Positions 5,782-7,002 of a stretch of 7,002 bases of DNA are shown in pieces; the stretch's first letter is position 1; every line of letters starts with the position of its first letter. The position numbers were made by a program, and so were the translations under genes. Source of the DNA: an uncultured Collinsella sp. (GTDB lineage: Bacteria; Actinomycetota; Coriobacteriia; Coriobacteriales; Coriobacteriaceae); contig CAJJZO010000093.1 in assembly GCA_905197585.1 (NCBI GenBank), positions 1 to 7,002 of the forward strand, written 5' to 3'. The notes under the pieces were generated by a model. It ran no database searches and was not told the origin of the DNA. It saw nothing but the letters and a program-made list of their open reading frames with translations.

Positions 5782-6918
5782 TTACTCAATAATCGTGGAG
5801 ACGATGCCCGAACCGACGGTGTGGCCACCCTCGCGGATAGCAAAGCGCAGGCCCTCCTCCATGGCGATCGGGTGAATGAGGTCGCCCTCGATGGTGATGT
5901 GGTCACCAGGCATAGCCATCTCGGTGCCCTCGGGGAGCTTGACCGTACCGGTAACGTCGGTGGTACGGAAGTAGAACTGAGGACGATAACCATCGAAGAA
6001 CGGGGTGTGACGGCCGCCCTCCTCCTTGGTCAGAACGTAGATCTCGCCGGTGAACTTGGTGTGCGGGGTAACCGAACCGGGCTTGCAGAGAACCTGGCCG
6101 CGCTCGATGTCCTCGCGCTTGATGCCGCGGAGCAGCAGACCGACGTTGTCGCCAGCCTCGCAGAAGTCCATGGACTTACGGAACATCTCGATACCGGTAA
6201 CGACAGTGTTCTGGGTATCCTTGATGCCGACGATCTCGACGGGCTCGTTGAGCTTGAGCTCACCGCGCTCGACACGGCCGGTAGCAACGGTACCACGACC
6301 GGAGATGGTCATAACGTCCTCAACGGCCATCAGGAACGGGAGGTCGTTGTTACGAGCAGGCGTCGGGATGTACTCGTCGACGGCCTTCATGAGCTCGCGA
6401 ATGGCGTCCATCCACTTGGCGTCACCCTCGAGAGCGCCCAGAGCAGAACCACGGATGACGGGGATGTCGTCGCCGGGGAAATCGTACTCGGAGAGGAGCT
6501 CACGGGTCTCCATCTCGACGAGGTCGATGAGCTCGTCATCGTCGACCATGTCGCACTTGTTCAGGAAGACGACGATGTAGGGAACGCCGACCTGACGGGC
6601 GAGCAGGATGTGCTCGCGGGTCTGAGCCATGGGGCCGTCGGTGGCGGCGATGACCACCTGCTCGTCGAAACCGATGTAGGCGTCGGTATCGGCATCATAC
6701 GTGCCGTCCACCACGATCTTCGCGCCCTTGCCATCGCCCAGCGTATGCTCGACGGCGAACTGGCTGGACAGCGCGGCGCAACCGGCCAGCGCGACCTTCA
6801 TCAGATCGCCCGGCGTGAACTGGCCACGGCCCTTGCCGAACTTGATGTGCGCGCCATCCTCGCTGAACGCGTCCCAGGAACCGTCCTTGTTGCGCTCTAC
6901 CCACAGCCTCTTGCCCAT
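5782..6918 (-). CDS. tuf: Chimeric OsmC N-terminus / 5'-truncated elongation factor Tu
   Basis: This 378-codon frame joins two unrelated proteins. From about residue 89 to the end it is a well-conserved EF-Tu, the GTPase that brings aminoacyl-tRNA to the ribosome. NKCD (120–123) and SAL (158–160) of the G domain are present, followed by complete domains 2 and 3, ending [19 protein letters not shown]. Everything equivalent to E. coli residues ~1–103 is missing: the GHVDHGKT P-loop, switch I with its Thr, and DCPGH. It therefore could not bind or hydrolyse GTP normally. Residues 1–~88 are instead the N-terminal half of an OsmC/Ohr-type protein. Normal tuf follows fusA, rpsG and rpsL; none are here. 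The start at 6918 has GAGGAG (minus strand, 6924–6929) five bases upstream. It is either an assembly join or a true recombinant pseudogene. The identity of both halves is confident; the reality of the fusion is not. Confidence 0.9.
   Translation of the reverse strand: MGKRLWVERNKDGSWDAFSEDGAHIKFGKGRGQFTPGDLMKVALAGCAALSSQFAVEHTLGDGKGAKIVVDGTYDADTDAYIGFDEQVVIAATDGPMAQTREHILLARQVGVPYIVVFLNKCDMVDDDELIDLVEMETRELLSEYDFPGDDIPVIRGSALGALEGDAKWMDAIRELMKAVDEYIPTPARNNDLPFLMAVEDVMTISGRGTVATGRVERGELKLNEPVEIVGIKDTQNTVVTGIEMFRKSMDFCEAGDNVGLLLRGIKREDIERGQVLCKPGSVTPHTKFTGEIYVLTKEEGGRHTPFFDGYRPQFYFRTTDVTGTVKLPEGTEMAMPGDHITIEGDLIHPIAMEEGLRFAIREGGHTVGSGIVSTIIE
6643..6918 (-). other. OsmC/Ohr-family N-terminal fragment fused to tuf
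   Basis: Residues 1–~88 of the chimeric frame start [18 protein letters not shown] and contain [19 protein letters not shown] (34–52). The LAGC with Cys47 is the first conserved cysteine region of OsmC/Ohr proteins, which reduce organic or hydroperoxides in the cytosol. The second catalytic cysteine and the C-terminal half are absent, so the piece is not an active enzyme. Codon use differs sharply from the tuf part: five of ten Ala codons are GCG, against none of fourteen in the EF-Tu part, and all five Leu codons are CTG. From memory the sequence resembles bifidobacterial OsmC-like proteins; no search was possible. The join lies around 6643–6665. Confidence 0.8.
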
Positions 6919-7002
6919 GGAAACTCCTCATGTCCTGTGGCGCGCCGTTCGCGCCAATCCGTGATACCAATCTAGCGCATCGAAACGGACGTGGGGGAGT
7001 GC
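6919..7002 (-). promoter_or_regulatory. Upstream region of the OsmC–EF-Tu chimera
   Basis: This 84-base stretch reaches the window edge. It carries the ribosome site GAGGAG (6924–6929) and a possible -10 TAGATT (6969–6974, minus strand) without a recognisable -35. It contains the GC-rich inverted repeat GGCGCG/CGCGCC. It is not the fusA–tuf junction expected before tuf and presumably belongs to the same foreign segment as the OsmC part. Confidence 0.35.

Noticed and set aside
5743..6975. A 410-codon plus-strand open frame antisense to the EF-Tu gene.
   Set aside because: It has the same cause as the other long antisense frame. The minus-strand EF-Tu sequence is unmistakable.
1..7002. CRISPR array, insertion sequence, prophage or attachment site.
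   Set aside because: I saw no regularly spaced repeats, transposase or integrase motifs, or terminal inverted repeats. tRNA-Trp is intact with no duplicated 3' end nearby.

Overview
The window looks like a core chromosomal segment of a high-GC gut actinobacterium of the class Coriobacteriia, most likely Collinsella or a close relative. This rests on the gene order tuf–rpmG–tRNA-Trp–secE–nusG–rplK–rplA, on the protein sequences (recognised from memory, no search run), and on the strong GCC/GCT and CTC/CTG codon bias of the ribosomal genes.

Layout. Bases 1–185 hold no supported gene, only possible control signals. Bases 186–2809 hold a two-gene plus-strand unit: a 638-residue protein joining a ParB-like domain to a PnrA/BMP-type ligand-binding domain without a signal peptide, then a calcineurin-like metallophosphoesterase that overlaps it by four bases (ATGA). 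Two strong hairpin terminators (2808–2898) separate this unit from a converging minus-strand block. Read in its own direction, that block runs from about 7002 down to 2935: an EF-Tu-type gene and its terminator, a near-consensus promoter, rpmG (49 aa), tRNA-Trp(CCA), a terminator-like hairpin with a possible secE promoter, secE, nusG (3 nt after secE), rplK and rplA. A string of hairpins lies between rplK and rplA.

How the genes work together. The minus-strand block is translation and export machinery: ribosomal proteins L33, L11 and L1, a tRNA, the SecE translocase subunit and the elongation factor NusG. Regulation seems layered: terminators after tuf and after the tRNA, internal promoter candidates, translational coupling of secE to nusG, and hairpins before rplA. 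The plus-strand pair has no assigned pathway. Its architecture suggests a cytoplasmic small-molecule sensor linked to a phosphoesterase.

The most unusual feature is the EF-Tu gene. Only the part equivalent to about residue 104 onward of E. coli EF-Tu is present. The first ~88 residues, including the P-loop, switch I and the DCPGH motif, are replaced in frame by the N-terminal half of an OsmC/Ohr-family protein with different codon usage. The start region and the upstream DNA to the window edge also belong to that foreign piece. The product could not work as EF-Tu, so this is either a chimeric assembly join (most likely, in a metagenome-derived contig, with a Bifidobacterium-like partner) or a true recombination that made a tuf pseudogene beside another intact tuf. 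I see no new defence or mobile system here.
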